From an uncultured Eubacteriales bacterium (GTDB lineage: Bacteria; Bacillota; Clostridia; Oscillospirales; UBA644), in contig URFZ01000003.1 of the NCBI GenBank assembly GCA_900547165.1, positions 62,001-126,000 of the forward strand: a stretch of 64,000 bases of DNA, written 5' to 3'. Each line of letters opens with the position of its first letter. Positions within the stretch are counted from its first letter, which is position 1. The translations under genes were made by a program, and so were the position numbers. Below the pieces are notes generated by a model that saw nothing but the letters and a program-made list of their open reading frames with translations, did not search any database and was not told the origin of the DNA. Shown here piece after piece: positions 23,721-32,206 of this stretch.

Positions 23721-25682
23721 TTATCTATTCAAATTACTGCGAAGTTTAAGCGGCGAATACGAAACGCCGTTTCCTCCGTAAAATCTGCTGAACAATTCAT
23801 AAAATTCGAGACGCAGAACCTGAATCCCGACAATAAGACCTTCAAGAGCCATAACAAACAGGTTGCCGATAACAATAACAACAAGGTTGCCGCTTCCGAA
23901 CGCCGCCGCGGGAACAGTTCCCGCAAGGGAGAAAACAACGCCCATCATACTTGCGTGTGACAGAGCGAACGCCCCGACACGAACAAACGAAAGTGAGTTT
24001 GTGCAATAGCTGAGGAATGTTTCGAACAGTTCGAATATGTTGCTCATAAGGTATTCGCCGAATTTTTTCGGGAACCAGTCTTTTTTACCTTTGCAAAGAT
24101 CTGCAAGCGGTCCGCGGAAGAAGATTATCACAGCGGGAACGACAAGCAATCCGACAATGTAAGGTGTTGAAAGCAGGTTGAAAGAAATATCGGAGAACAT
24201 TCCCAAAATCGGACCGACAAGCCCGCCTATCAAAGCACAGTAGAAGATAAGTCCCGCAAGTCCGTTAGGTCCGAACAGCGCATTTTCAAGGTCTTTGCGC
24301 TTGAATGAGTTAATTATATTCATAATCATCGCAACCGCAATGAACACAACGCCTATTGCGATGGTAATTCCGAGCGCGGGCATCATGTGGTTTGACGGAG
24401 TGAATACAAGTTCGCGTTCTTCACCGAATATCAGGCGACTCAACACGCCCTCGTAACCGAACACCGAATCGTAAACAACTCCGAATCCAGCCGAAAAAAT
24501 GCCTATCGGAATCATGATCTTTCCGAGTTCGAGTTTTTTCAGTTTCCATGCCAAAAGACCGATAAGGCTGACGCATAAGCCCTGCCCGAGGTCTCCGAAC
24601 ATTATTCCGAAGAACAGCGAATAAGTCAACGCTACGATGGTCGTCGGGTCAAACTCCCCGTAACCGGGAACGCCGTACATACGCACGAACATTTCAAACG
24701 GTCTGAATATCAGCGGATTTTTCAACTTTGTGGGAGCGGACGAACCTTGATTTGCAGCCTTTTCCTTTGTTATCTTCAATCCGTCTATATCTATATTCCC
24801 GAGCGTCTTTTCAAAATCTTTGATATTCTCGCTCGGAACCCAGCCCGCCATATAAAAGTTTTTGCCCGTCTTTCCGCAGAATTTTTTCAACTCTTCGGTT
24901 TCGTTCAAAAGGTCAACCGTTCGCAAAACCGCGCCTGAATAACTTTTCGCTTCCGTGAGAAGTTCTTTTTTATGAGTCTCCGCTTCTTTGAGCGCTTTTT
25001 CGGATTCTTCTATTTCTTCCGTCAGAAGTCTGCGCGCCTCGCTCGGGTTTCCGTGTATTTTCGAACTCAAAAGCTTGCGTTCAAATTGCAATGAAGCAAA
25101 GATACTGTCAACGTATTCGATATTCTCGGCGGCGGCAAAGTACATACCCCACACACAGTCCGTGTTTATCGAAGTCGGAATGAATATAAACAGTTTTTCG
25201 TCTTCAACAAAAGAAAGCCTGTTGTAAACGGTCTTTGCAAGTTTACCGAAACGGAATTTTATAAATTCGAGTTTGAACAAATCTGAAATATCGCAATCTG
25301 TCTCCGAAAGTACATCAAGTTGCGATGCGACCTGTTCTTCTTCAAATATCGCATTTTTTATATTTTGAATTTTCTCGTCGATTTCCGCGGTATTCTGATG
25401 AAGTTTGTCTATGCGTTCCGACATTTCCGCAACATCGGTTCCCGTATCAACGTCCGTTTCCGCATCATCTTTTCCAGCAAGCGCGGCAAGTTCCTTTGCT
25501 TTTTTAAGAAGCGGGCGGTAAGGGTTTTCGTCTTCATAAGGAAGAAGATGAGAAAAACCGCGAAGCACGTTTCTTATGTTTTCCGGGTGAAAACACTCGG
25601 TTTTTATAACCGCCTGCGCAGTTTCCGAATATGCGTCCAACGGACCGACAATATTCACCAACTGCATTTTTGATACAGCCAA
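23721..25682 (-). CDS. atpI: V-type ATP synthase subunit I (membrane stator)
   Basis: This 653-residue protein carries ions past the proteolipid ring. The N-terminal ~330 residues are soluble and coiled (MQLVNIVGPLDAYSETAQAVI, GKNFYMAGWVPSENIKDFEKTL). The C-terminal half has about eight helices with PFEMFVRMYGVPGYGEFDPTTIVALTYSLFFGIMFGDLGQG and NSLSFVRVGAFALSHASMMGVVF, where the arginine is the essential half-channel residue. The start taken is a TTG after GGTGTGA; an ATG five codons later (MQLVNI) is the alternative. Confidence 0.95.
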   Translation of the reverse strand: MAVSKMQLVNIVGPLDAYSETAQAVIKTECFHPENIRNVLRGFSHLLPYEDENPYRPLLKKAKELAALAGKDDAETDVDTGTDVAEMSERIDKLHQNTAEIDEKIQNIKNAIFEEEQVASQLDVLSETDCDISDLFKLEFIKFRFGKLAKTVYNRLSFVEDEKLFIFIPTSINTDCVWGMYFAAAENIEYVDSIFASLQFERKLLSSKIHGNPSEARRLLTEEIEESEKALKEAETHKKELLTEAKSYSGAVLRTVDLLNETEELKKFCGKTGKNFYMAGWVPSENIKDFEKTLGNIDIDGLKITKEKAANQGSSAPTKLKNPLIFRPFEMFVRMYGVPGYGEFDPTTIVALTYSLFFGIMFGDLGQGLCVSLIGLLAWKLKKLELGKIMIPIGIFSAGFGVVYDSVFGYEGVLSRLIFGEERELVFTPSNHMMPALGITIAIGVVFIAVAMIMNIINSFKRKDLENALFGPNGLAGLIFYCALIGGLVGPILGMFSDISFNLLSTPYIVGLLVVPAVIIFFRGPLADLCKGKKDWFPKKFGEYLMSNIFELFETFLSYCTNSLSFVRVGAFALSHASMMGVVFSLAGTVPAAAFGSGNLVVIVIGNLFVMALEGLIVGIQVLRLEFYELFSRFYGGNGVSYSPLKLRSNLNR

Positions 25683-25699
25683 AAATTCACACCGTCCTT

Positions 25700-26764
25700 T
25701 TATTCATTCGGTCTTTCAGACCGGTTGTTCCGAAGTCCGCACAGACTTGCCGTTATTCGCTCCTGCGAAAGCCCGTACCGCACGCCCTCGGCTATATGGA
25801 TAAGATTTCGTATCTCAATATCTTTCAAAGTCAGATATGCTATCGGCACGGCGACCGACGGCTGACCCGACATAAGGATAACCCTGTTCAGCGAATACGA
25901 TATTTCGTATTCGTTCGGAATCTTCGTCTCGTCCGTTCCGACATATCTTGTATAATACGGACATATCTCGGAAAGTGTTTTTCCGAAATCCTGCGAAGAG
26001 TAAAGCCGCTTCAATTTGTCCGCATTCAGCCGTTTTCCGTAAGGAAGCATATATTGCTCGATTTTGTCGGTCGGAAACGATTTACGAAGTCTGACCGTAC
26101 GGCTGATATTTTTAATGTCTATCTGCGTGCCCAACTGATTTTTTATTACCCGAAGATCTGTCGAGGACAATTCTTTTGCCATAACGGCAAACATCGAGGA
26201 ATAAAACTTACCCGTCAGAAGCGTTTCGATCGTGGCATAATCGAGTTTTTCGATATCTTCCGCATTTATTGCCCCTGCATAAGACGTTTTTTCAAGCAGC
26301 GCAAGAAATTCGTCCGTTGTATTTGCCGAAAGCAAATCGACAATTTCTTTTTTTAGCCTGTCGCCGCCGTCCGCAAGAACGGAGCCGATAAACTCGGTTC
26401 GCCCTTCCGCAGTTCCGTTTCGGAGACCTCTCAAAACAGTAAGAATGAAGTTGACTTCTCGCTGCATTTTGTATGTGTCAAGAGACTTCTTCTTATCGCC
26501 CGAAATAAAATTGGAAAGTCTTTTATAATCTTCGTCAAGTTGCGTTCGAAGCAATTTTTCAAGTCTTTCGCGGTGCAGTTCCTTTTCGTCCTCGTTTTCG
26601 AGAAGCGAACCGTAAACGGTTTTGTATTTGATGTACGAATTGACCTCGGCAAGCGTTTTTGCGGCGGAAAGCGCTCTGTAATCTTCCTCTTTCAGCCTGT
26701 TGCCGAACATCGCGCGCGCTTTTGCAGTAACCGCTCCGTATTTAATCAGCGTTCCAATCGACAT
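25700..26764 (-). CDS. atpC: V-type ATP synthase subunit C (central stalk collar)
   Basis: This 354-residue, all-helical protein joins the stalk to the membrane ring. The start ATG (MSIGTLIKYGAVTAKARAMFGNRL) lies one base after the stop of the upstream stalk gene, and GACGGAA precedes it. An in-frame upstream start would overlap that gene by 38 bases and is less likely. Typical features are the GNRL motif after the first helix, three repeated helical bundles, and the C-terminal VPIAYLTLKDIEIRNLIHIAEGVRYGL. Confidence 0.92.
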   Translation of the reverse strand: MSIGTLIKYGAVTAKARAMFGNRLKEEDYRALSAAKTLAEVNSYIKYKTVYGSLLENEDEKELHRERLEKLLRTQLDEDYKRLSNFISGDKKKSLDTYKMQREVNFILTVLRGLRNGTAEGRTEFIGSVLADGGDRLKKEIVDLLSANTTDEFLALLEKTSYAGAINAEDIEKLDYATIETLLTGKFYSSMFAVMAKELSSTDLRVIKNQLGTQIDIKNISRTVRLRKSFPTDKIEQYMLPYGKRLNADKLKRLYSSQDFGKTLSEICPYYTRYVGTDETKIPNEYEISYSLNRVILMSGQPSVAVPIAYLTLKDIEIRNLIHIAEGVRYGLSQERITASLCGLRNNRSERPNE

Positions 26765-26765
26765 A

Positions 26766-27092
26766 TCAATTTCCGTCTTCCGCAAGCCCGATAACCCGGT
26801 CAAACATCTCGTTCATCCATCTGTCCTTATTCTCACGATACGTTTTATCAAGAGTTTCGGTTTTTTTTTCGAACCTTCCGTCAATATCGGCGGAAGCGTC
26901 CTTAAACGCTTTTTTGGTTACATCCGTCGAAGCAGATATCTCATCATACGCTTTCGCAAGTTCCGTTTTTCTCATTTCGCTTATCTTGCTTTGCATTTCG
27001 TCAAGGTCATGCTCCTGTTGTTGCTTGGCTGAAACAACAATCTCTTTCGCAAGATTTTCGCATTCTACTATTTTATTCAGAATATCAGGCAT
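26766..27092 (-). CDS. V-type ATP synthase peripheral stalk subunit G/H-like
   Basis: This 108-residue, highly charged coiled-coil protein (MPDILNKIVECENLAKEIVVSAKQQQ..., RKTELAKAYDEISA) opens the ATPase operon, the usual place for the small subunit that pairs with E in the outer stalk. Sequence conservation in this family is low, so the assignment rests on length, coiled coil and position. Its ATG overlaps the last eight bases of tatD. Confidence 0.8.
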   Translation of the reverse strand: MPDILNKIVECENLAKEIVVSAKQQQEHDLDEMQSKISEMRKTELAKAYDEISASTDVTKKAFKDASADIDGRFEKKTETLDKTYRENKDRWMNEMFDRVIGLAEDGN

Positions 27093-27858
27093 TTTTTATC
27101 CCCTCTAATCCGTATAATTCACAAGTATTTTCAAAGGTTATTTTTTCCGCCTCAGACTCGGATATGCCCTTGATTTCCGCAATCTTCTCAGCGACCTTAG
27201 CCACAAACCGAGGTTCGTTTCGTCTTCCTCGGAACGGCACGGGCGCAAGATACGGGCAATCGGTCTCAATCAAAATTCTGTCAAGCGGGACGACCTGCGC
27301 CGCTTCAACCGCTTTGCGCGCATTTTTGAAAGTCAACACGCCCGAAAACGAAACGTAAAAACCGAGTTTGACAACCTCTTTTGCCATTTCAGACGAACCG
27401 CTGAAACAATGAAAAACGCCTGTTACGCCGTATTTTTTAACAAGTTTTATGCAATCCTCATGTGCGTCGCGGTCATGAATAACTATTTTACTGTTCGTGT
27501 CTTTTGCAAGTTGCAGTTGCTTTTCAAAAAGAATCAACTGTTTTTCGCGGGACGGCGTTTCGTAATAATAATCCAGACCTATCTCTCCGAGCCCGACACA
27601 TTTTTTGTCGTTCAACATCAAACGTATCTTGTCAATATCCGCCTCGCAAAAATCGTCCGCAGCATCGGGATGAAGCCCGCAAACGGCATATACATTTTTG
27701 TTTTCGTTTGCGATTTTTAACGCAAACTCGGAACTTTCGATATCGTAACCCGCACAGATAACAGCACCGACTTCGTTTTTTTCAAGCGCATTCAGAACAT
27801 ATCTGCGGTCAATATTGAATCTTGCATCATTCAGATGTGCATGAGAATCAAAAAGCAT
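27085..27858 (-). CDS. tatD: TatD family metal-dependent DNase/hydrolase
   Basis: This 257-residue protein uses the ATG giving MLFDSHAHLNDARF, with AGAGG upstream. It has the metal ligands His-x-His in DSHAHL, GEIGLDYYY, KIVIHDRDAHEDC, VFHCFSGS and the terminal Asp in IETDCPYLAP. TatD enzymes are divalent-metal 3' exonucleases or general amidohydrolase-like hydrolases. In many Firmicutes the gene lies with metG, but here it is joined to the V-ATPase operon, overlapping its first gene. I infer no functional link from this. Confidence 0.94.
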   Translation of the reverse strand: MLFDSHAHLNDARFNIDRRYVLNALEKNEVGAVICAGYDIESSEFALKIANENKNVYAVCGLHPDAADDFCEADIDKIRLMLNDKKCVGLGEIGLDYYYETPSREKQLILFEKQLQLAKDTNSKIVIHDRDAHEDCIKLVKKYGVTGVFHCFSGSSEMAKEVVKLGFYVSFSGVLTFKNARKAVEAAQVVPLDRILIETDCPYLAPVPFRGRRNEPRFVAKVAEKIAEIKGISESEAEKITFENTCELYGLEGIKNA

Positions 27859-27879
27859 TTTTAACCTCTTACGGCATTT

Positions 27880-27903
27880 CAGATTGCGGCAAACCGCAAT
27901 CTG
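27880..27903 (-). terminator. Hairpin between the glycosidase-like gene and tatD
   Basis: A 10-bp perfect stem CAGATTGCGG/CCGCAATCTG with a four-base loop lies 13 bases after the upstream stop on the - strand. No T-run follows on that strand, so it may only partly stop transcription. Confidence 0.5.
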
Positions 27904-27915
27904 AAACAATTATTT

Positions 27916-29127
27916 TTATTCAACGGTCACAAAAATACCCTCGCCGCAATCAAGCGCCGTGAAGTATTTTCCGTCAACAGGCTTCAACTCAACGGGAAGT
28001 CCCTTGATATATGCGATAACCTTATTCGCCCCGTCAAGTTCAAACTCAACGTCTGCAATTTTGCCGTCGCCGAGTTCCGCCATATTGACAAGCGTGAATG
28101 CGTGACCTTCGCCATCTTTCTTGTCAAAACAACCGATAAGCACAGTCTGATTGGATTTTATGTCAACAATGGTAGAGAAAGCTTCATACTCATTATCAAA
28201 ATCCGCATAGTCGGGCGAACGGCGGGTCTTGTATGTAAACGCGCCGATATTTTTATACTGCATATAAACGTCCGAAACCGCCGCTATTTCCATATTTACG
28301 GTTCTGCCCGCAGACCAGTTCGGAAGTTTTTGTCTCTTCTTATCGGGTTCCTGCGTATATGCGCCGCCGGTTATGTCATAACAGAAATGCAGTATCGTAT
28401 TGCATCCGAACGAAAGAGCGACCCAACTTTGGAAACGGAAATCAGCCGCGTCGGGGCATCTGTTCGGTCCGAATTCCATCGACTGAATGTAAATTCTGAA
28501 ATCCTTGTTGTACTTGCGGCAAAGCTGCGCCTGAATGTCAAGGCTTCTCAAATATTCGTCGTATGTAAACTTCTTACCGTTATCCTGCAAAAGCGGATAA
28601 ACGTCCGTGCAGATGTAATCGGCAGAGGTAACCGTCTTTGCGAAATCTTCGAGATATTTCTCAAAATCAAGTTCGCCGAAAACAAATGCCGCCGCATACA
28701 TCGGAAGCAGGTTTACATAAGTATCTTTGCCCGGATAAACTTTCAAATAAGTTTCAAGAACGTGTTGTATTCTCGGATAGTCATTCGGGGACGGCTCATC
28801 GTCAAACCCATTGCCTACCCACACGGGGCTGTCTTTATAATAAGAGGTATATTTCTTCACGTCCTCTTCAGTCAAATCGATTCCCAGACCGTTCATAACA
28901 TTGTCGTGAATAATAACTCTGATATTGTACTTTTCGCACATTGCCAATGCGTCTTTGAATATTTTTTCCCAAGTGGGATTGCCCCAAACAACGGTCAAAA
29001 ACATCAAATTCTGTCCGTGAGCAATATAGTTTTTATAATCGACCTCGGGAATCTCGTTGATAAGTCCCTTTGCCAAATACTCCTCACGGATTCCGTACAT
29101 CGAGCCGATATCTATCTGCTTTTTCAT
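27916..29127 (-). CDS. Putative TIM-barrel glycoside hydrolase-like protein, unknown substrate
   Basis: This 403-residue cytoplasmic protein has no signal peptide. The N-terminal ~300 residues look like a (beta/alpha)8 barrel: LMFLTVVWGNPTW, NIRVIIHDNVM, WVGNGFDDEPSPNDYPRI, ADYICTDVYPL, FRIYIQSMEFGPN and LSFGCNTILHFCYD. Glutamates after strands 4 and 7 of clan A hydrolases would fit GFDDEPS and IQSMEFG. A C-terminal beta domain follows (VLIGCFDKKDGEGHAFTLVNMAE). I cannot name a family; the enzyme assignment is inference. A consensus -10 box and a GGAGG site precede it. Confidence 0.55.
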   Translation of the reverse strand: MKKQIDIGSMYGIREEYLAKGLINEIPEVDYKNYIAHGQNLMFLTVVWGNPTWEKIFKDALAMCEKYNIRVIIHDNVMNGLGIDLTEEDVKKYTSYYKDSPVWVGNGFDDEPSPNDYPRIQHVLETYLKVYPGKDTYVNLLPMYAAAFVFGELDFEKYLEDFAKTVTSADYICTDVYPLLQDNGKKFTYDEYLRSLDIQAQLCRKYNKDFRIYIQSMEFGPNRCPDAADFRFQSWVALSFGCNTILHFCYDITGGAYTQEPDKKRQKLPNWSAGRTVNMEIAAVSDVYMQYKNIGAFTYKTRRSPDYADFDNEYEAFSTIVDIKSNQTVLIGCFDKKDGEGHAFTLVNMAELGDGKIADVEFELDGANKVIAYIKGLPVELKPVDGKYFTALDCGEGIFVTVE

Positions 29128-29201
29128 TTTTTCTTCCTCCTCGGAAAGCGTTTTGCGCGCTCTTCATTCGGAACTATCTCATTCCGCACGCTGTTTAGCA
29201 T

Positions 29202-29230
29202 ATTATATCAGAGAAATCGTAAAAAAACAA
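29202..29230 (-). promoter_or_regulatory. Probable promoter of the glycosidase-like gene
   Basis: On the - strand, TATAAT (29207-29202) lies 17 bases after TTGTTT (29230-29225), a partial -35 match, about 75 bases before the ATG. Confidence 0.5.
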
Positions 29231-29324
29231 GTCTTTTGCCCAAAAATAACAGATTTATTTCAAATCTGACATCAGCCGATAAAACAGACCGTTAATACAC
29301 AAATAATTACTGTTAGCAAATGCT

Positions 29325-30011
29325 TTAATTTGCTCTTTCCGTCTTTTCTTCCTTGACAAACATCATCAAAAAACTTATAAGAAGTAAAGCACAGCATATC
29401 CACACGGAACGTACGCCTATCTTTCTTGTCAAAAACGTTCCTATTCCTGCGCCCACGGCAAAAATCAGGATAACTCCGAAGTATGTGAACGCCTTTTCAA
29501 GAATTTTTTTGTCCTTTGAACGAAAATATGCACACAGCGCTTCCGTTCCGCTCCTCAGATTGCCTATGCACATAGTGCTTGCGTAAGCGTGTCCGCGCAC
29601 CTTATGAAATGTCTGAACCTGCAACGCGCAGACAAACGAAACAAGAGCATTTGCAACCGCGTCAAGCCTGTGGTCGAGAAACCCAACTATGAAAAGCAAG
29701 ATTATCTCGCAAAGCAGAATTATCTGCCGCCAATGAATTTTTTCGCAGTTTTTAAGCCGTCCGTGAATAAGCTCCGCAACCGCCGTTCCGATAAGGAAAG
29801 AAACAACGGGAACAAGGTATTTCCAAACCTCGCTCCACTCTCCGAGAAACAGCGACGAACTCAACAACACCACATTGCCCGTCTGCGCGTTCGCAAAAAC
29901 TTCATCTCGGCAACAGTATGTGTATGCGTCCTGAAAACCGCCGGAAAGAACTATAAAAACCGCCGCCCGAAACGAGTCGGACATCTGCCCTGTTACGGCT
30001 TTTAATCTCAT
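29325..30011 (-). CDS. YoaK/DUF1275 family membrane protein
   Basis: This 228-residue protein of about six helices uses the ATG giving MRLKAVTGQMSDSF, with GAGG upstream. Family features are SGGFQDAYTYCCRDEVFANAQTGNVVLLSSSL near the N-terminus and QVQTFHKVRGHAYASTMCIGNLRSGTEAL in the middle. DUF1275 proteins are proposed transporters; no substrate is established. The ATG overlaps the stop of the small membrane protein upstream, and a LysR regulator is divergent, which suggests the regulator controls this pair. Confidence 0.9.
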   Translation of the reverse strand: MRLKAVTGQMSDSFRAAVFIVLSGGFQDAYTYCCRDEVFANAQTGNVVLLSSSLFLGEWSEVWKYLVPVVSFLIGTAVAELIHGRLKNCEKIHWRQIILLCEIILLFIVGFLDHRLDAVANALVSFVCALQVQTFHKVRGHAYASTMCIGNLRSGTEALCAYFRSKDKKILEKAFTYFGVILIFAVGAGIGTFLTRKIGVRSVWICCALLLISFLMMFVKEEKTERAN

Positions 30012-30268
30012 GCGTTTCGCCTCGGAAAAGAAAATACAAACGCCGTATAGGAAAGCATAAAACCAAGAAATGACAAAATCAGCAGCGCAACATTTATTCC
30101 CGCCAAAAATTCGCCGACACAGGCGCAAACAAAACCGAGCGCCATGGTAGCGGATGCAAATCGCGTCCAACCGTTTCTTGCGATTGCGTCCGTTGCAAGT
30201 TTCAGAACAAGAACAGCCGTTGCAATGTCCACCATGACCGCCATTATAATATTGAATACCGTTGCCAT
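30008..30268 (-). CDS. Small three-helix membrane protein, unknown
   Basis: This 86-residue hydrophobic protein starts at the ATG of MATVFNIIMAVMVDIATAVLVLKLATDAI, with AAGG eight bases upstream, and has three predicted helices. A GTG 19 codons earlier is an alternative start, but it would lie inside the opposite promoter. It overlaps the YoaK gene by four bases (ATGA). I do not recognise a family. Coupled expression suggests it assists the YoaK-type protein. Confidence 0.65.
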   Translation of the reverse strand: MATVFNIIMAVMVDIATAVLVLKLATDAIARNGWTRFASATMALGFVCACVGEFLAGINVALLILSFLGFMLSYTAFVFSFPRRNA

Positions 30269-30311
30269 TAAAAAGACCTTGCTTTCAAATATAAGTTTTC
30301 GAAAAAGTCGC

Positions 30312-30340
30312 TTGACTTTTTTCACCTGATATATTATAAT
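30312..30340 (+). promoter_or_regulatory. Promoter of the LysR regulator, in the divergent intergenic region
   Basis: TTGACT (30312-30317) and TATAAT (30335-30340) are 17 bases apart on the + strand. The region to 30418 contains several near-repeats of GATATAT/ATATATC that could serve as regulator half-sites. Confidence 0.75.
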
Positions 30341-30418
30341 ACAAAAGTCGATATATGTAAAATCTTTAATTTGTATATCTGAAATTCATTTTTGATATAT
30401 CCAAAAGAGGTATTTCGT

Positions 30419-31300
30419 ATGTACATAAACTATGATTATTACCGCGTTTTTTACTTTGTTGCGAAGTACGGAAGCCTTTCGCAGGCTTCAAAACAGTTGA
30501 TGAACAATCAGCCGAACCTGACGCGAACCATCAAAAACCTCGAAAGCGCACTCGGATGTCCCCTTTTCTCCCGCACAAACAGAGGTATGAAGTTGACGCC
30601 CGAGGGCGAAAAACTTTTTGAACATATACGAATAGCGTTTGACCACATCGAAGCGGGCGAAGCCGAAGTTACGGAAAGCAAAAACCTGCAAAACGGAACT
30701 GTATTTGTCGCAGCAAGCGAAGTGGCGCTCCGTTGTCTGCTGCTTCCTGTTCTTAAAAAGTTCCGTCTTAAATATCCAGGCGTCAGAATCCGTATCAGCA
30801 ATCACTCAACGCCGCAGGCAATAACCGCGCTCAAAGACGGCATTGCGGACATCGCAATTGTCACCACGCCGACCGTCGAAGCACCGTCATTAACTGAAAT
30901 CGGAGTTCGCACAATTCGCGAAGTCGCTATTTGTTCCCCATACTTCAAATCACTTATAAACAAAAAAGTTTCGCTCTCTTCCCTGCCGAATTATCCTATA
31001 ATCTCGCTCGGAAAAGACACCAAATCATTTGAATTTTACTCCGAGTTTTTTGCCGACAACGGCGTCCCCTATCTGCCCGACATAGAAGCCTACACCGCAG
31101 ACCAAATATTGCCCATGGTCGAAGCCGACCTCGGCATAGGCTTTGTCCCCGAAGAATTTATTCACCCTACGGACAACGTCTGCGTAATCGACCTGAAAGA
31201 ACAAATTCCGACCCGCTCGATTTGCCTGATTCAGCGAAAAGAACAGCCCCTCAGCGTCGCCGCCAAGGAACTGAAAAAAATGATTTTGGAAAACATATAA
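30419..31300 (+). CDS. LysR family transcriptional regulator
   Basis: This 293-residue regulator uses the ATG giving MYINYDYYRVFYFVAKYGSLSQASKQL, with AGAGG upstream. It has an N-terminal winged helix (ASKQLMNNQPNLTRTIKNLESALGCPLFSRTNRGMKLTPEGE) and a substrate-binding effector domain (from ~90; VFVAASEVALRCLLLPVLKKFRLKYPGVRIRI). The effector is unknown. It is divergent from the YoaK pair, the classic arrangement for LysR control of a neighbouring operon. A terminator follows its stop. Confidence 0.94.
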   Translation: MYINYDYYRVFYFVAKYGSLSQASKQLMNNQPNLTRTIKNLESALGCPLFSRTNRGMKLTPEGEKLFEHIRIAFDHIEAGEAEVTESKNLQNGTVFVAASEVALRCLLLPVLKKFRLKYPGVRIRISNHSTPQAITALKDGIADIAIVTTPTVEAPSLTEIGVRTIREVAICSPYFKSLINKKVSLSSLPNYPIISLGKDTKSFEFYSEFFADNGVPYLPDIEAYTADQILPMVEADLGIGFVPEEFIHPTDNVCVIDLKEQIPTRSICLIQRKEQPLSVAAKELKKMILENI

Positions 31301-31306
31301 CGTAAT

Positions 31307-31336
31307 CGCGCCCGAGGTATCTCGGGCGCGTATTTT
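31307..31336 (+). terminator. Terminator of the LysR gene
   Basis: A 10-bp GC-rich perfect stem CGCGCCCGAG/CTCGGGCGCG with a GTAT loop is followed by TATTTTACTTTTT, six bases after the stop. Confidence 0.88.
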
Positions 31337-31345
31337 ACTTTTTAA

Positions 31346-31978
31346 CTATAAAATCGTTAACTTTTTGCAATGCTGGCATACGACCGCGTGGGTCTCACTT
31401 GTGATAGGAAGTTTAGTATCGCAATGTATGCAACGGATATAGTATTTTTCTTTTTCAAAATTTGAATAATCCTCTGCCAATAACATTTGTTTATTGTAGA
31501 ATTCTAGATTTTTTGATGGTCTGAAATACTTTCCCGAATCACGACGTGCAGAGTAATTGGGGCGTTCCTCCATAGTCCTAACCATGTTACTATATTCTTT
31601 CAAAGCACCTCCATACGCCCAAACGATGCCCAAGATACCAAAAATCAAAAATAAAAAATGGAAGCCAAGCAACATAATCAGTACGACAATCAACCCGACA
31701 ACGTACAAGGAGTTTACGACTGTTCCCATCAAAACAAAACGTTTTCTTCTGTTGCTTTCCAGAGCATTTTTCCGTTTTTCCAAATTGTTTATCATGATGC
31801 GCCGTTGTGTCTCTTTGTCAACCGGCGAATGATTGATAAATTCGTCTTTCGATGTTTCTTTGAGTTTCTTGTCAACTTCTTCGGCGCTGTAATCGCAGTT
31901 ACACTTTTTGCAGAACACGGGTTTCCCCTGTCCCGCCGCAATTTCCGCTCCGCAAAAGTCGCATTTGAATTTTTTCAT
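31346..31978 (-). CDS. Membrane protein with terminal zinc ribbons, unknown
   Basis: This 210-residue protein has an N-terminal zinc ribbon (CDFCGAEIAAGQGKPVFCKKCNC), a charged helical segment, two central membrane helices (about 84-121, LYVVGLIVVLIMLLGFHFLFLIFGILGIVWAY), and a C-terminal second ribbon (RCIHCDTKLPI...AVVCQHCKKL). It is probably a membrane-attached cytoplasmic protein. I do not recognise a family or role. It stands alone with its own consensus promoter. Confidence 0.8.
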   Translation of the reverse strand: MKKFKCDFCGAEIAAGQGKPVFCKKCNCDYSAEEVDKKLKETSKDEFINHSPVDKETQRRIMINNLEKRKNALESNRRKRFVLMGTVVNSLYVVGLIVVLIMLLGFHFLFLIFGILGIVWAYGGALKEYSNMVRTMEERPNYSARRDSGKYFRPSKNLEFYNKQMLLAEDYSNFEKEKYYIRCIHCDTKLPITSETHAVVCQHCKKLTIL

Positions 31979-32023
31979 TTAATCCTCTGTTTCCAAAACA
32001 TAAATACTATGTTATATGAGAAT

Positions 32024-32052
32024 AATATAGCAAAAAATTCTGATTTTGTCAA
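32024..32052 (-). promoter_or_regulatory. Promoter of the zinc-ribbon membrane protein
   Basis: On the - strand, TTGACA (32052-32047) and TATATT (32029-32024) are 17 bases apart, about 45 bases before the ATG. Confidence 0.8.
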
Positions 32053-32107
32053 GATATTCGATTATTCATTACAGAAACCACAGGCTGAAAATACAAAGGC
32101 TTCGCAA

Positions 32108-32145
32108 AATGCCCCGACAAAAGCAAAATGCTTCGTCGGGGCATT
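32108..32145 (-). terminator. Terminator of the sorE-pdh operon
   Basis: The arms AATGCCCCGAC and GTCGGGGCATT form an 11-bp stem, with an inner AAGCA/TGCTT pairing. On the - strand the stem ends in TTTT. It lies about 60 bases after the E1 stop. Confidence 0.85.
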
Positions 32146-32206
32146 GTTTACTTGTAAAAATCCGTCAGCCTATGCGGCTTTTCGGATATTCAACTCTTTG
32201 TCCGAA

